Part shown: positions 14,469 through 14,801 of the stretch, one piece after another
Position numbering within the stretch: the first letter of the stretch is position 1
Layout of the letters: every line of letters starts with the position of its first letter
From: RUG721 sp040307385
GTDB taxonomy: Bacteria > Actinomycetota > Coriobacteriia > Coriobacteriales > Atopobiaceae
Direction: 5' to 3'
Length of the DNA stretch: 14,801 nt
Assembly: GCA_040307385.1 (NCBI GenBank)
Contig: JAWRJQ010000072.1
Span: 1-14,801 of the forward strand
Made by a program: the position numbers and the translations under genes
The notes under the pieces: model-generated
Seen by the model: only the letters and a program-made list of their open reading frames with translations
Databases searched by the model: none
Told to the model about the DNA's origin: nothing

Positions 14469-14801
<333 letters not shown>

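Overview
The window is chromosomal DNA of a high-GC Gram-positive bacterium. GC-rich codon use, AGGAGG-type ribosome sites, a GAAC-N4-GTTC SOS box and the gene set (UvrB, zinc-ribbon membrane protein, Mbeg1-like hydrolases, Mrp, several flavoproteins) suggest a gut actinobacterium of the Coriobacteriia, possibly Collinsella-like. The taxon is an inference, not a read-out.

Layout, left to right. (1) 2-253: a small copper-chaperone-like HMA protein, GC-rich. (2) About 254-2260: an AT-richer block unlike the rest, probably acquired. It holds a truncated M23 peptidase tail, a 45-codon ORF overlapping the next gene by ATGA, an intact HExxH metallopeptidase-like protein and a GNAT acetyltransferase. 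(3) 2261-2500: a structured, repeat-bearing leader before uvrB. (4) 2501-8441, plus strand: uvrB, a zinc-ribbon/one-TM/coiled-coil protein whose ribosome site overlaps the uvrB stop, and two tandem paralogous Mbeg1-like (DUF2974) alpha/beta hydrolases. (5) 8462-13689, minus strand: a tight operon read from 13689 downwards, made of a fumarate-reductase/NadB-type flavoprotein, the Mrp ATPase (Fe-S carrier family), a BaiN/HI0933-type flavoprotein and a COG2509-type flavoprotein. (6) 13845-14312, plus strand: a YhcH/YjgK/YiaL sugar-metabolism protein with its own promoter-like sequence, divergent from the flavoprotein operon. (7) 14313-14801: a short tandem repeat, a clear LexA/SOS-box-like palindrome and the first 111 codons of uvrA, which runs off the window.

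How they fit together: UvrA and UvrB form the nucleotide-excision-repair damage-recognition complex and lie about 10 kb apart. Only uvrA shows a good SOS box; the uvrB leader instead has overlapping alternative stem-loops and phased GTGTTC repeats. The least explained parts are the three-flavoprotein plus Mrp operon, which looks like a redox module with no identified substrate, and the uvrB-linked membrane-protein/hydrolase cluster. I saw no tRNA, rRNA, CRISPR array, transposase or integrase. Very long ORFs antisense to the real genes are artefacts of high GC.
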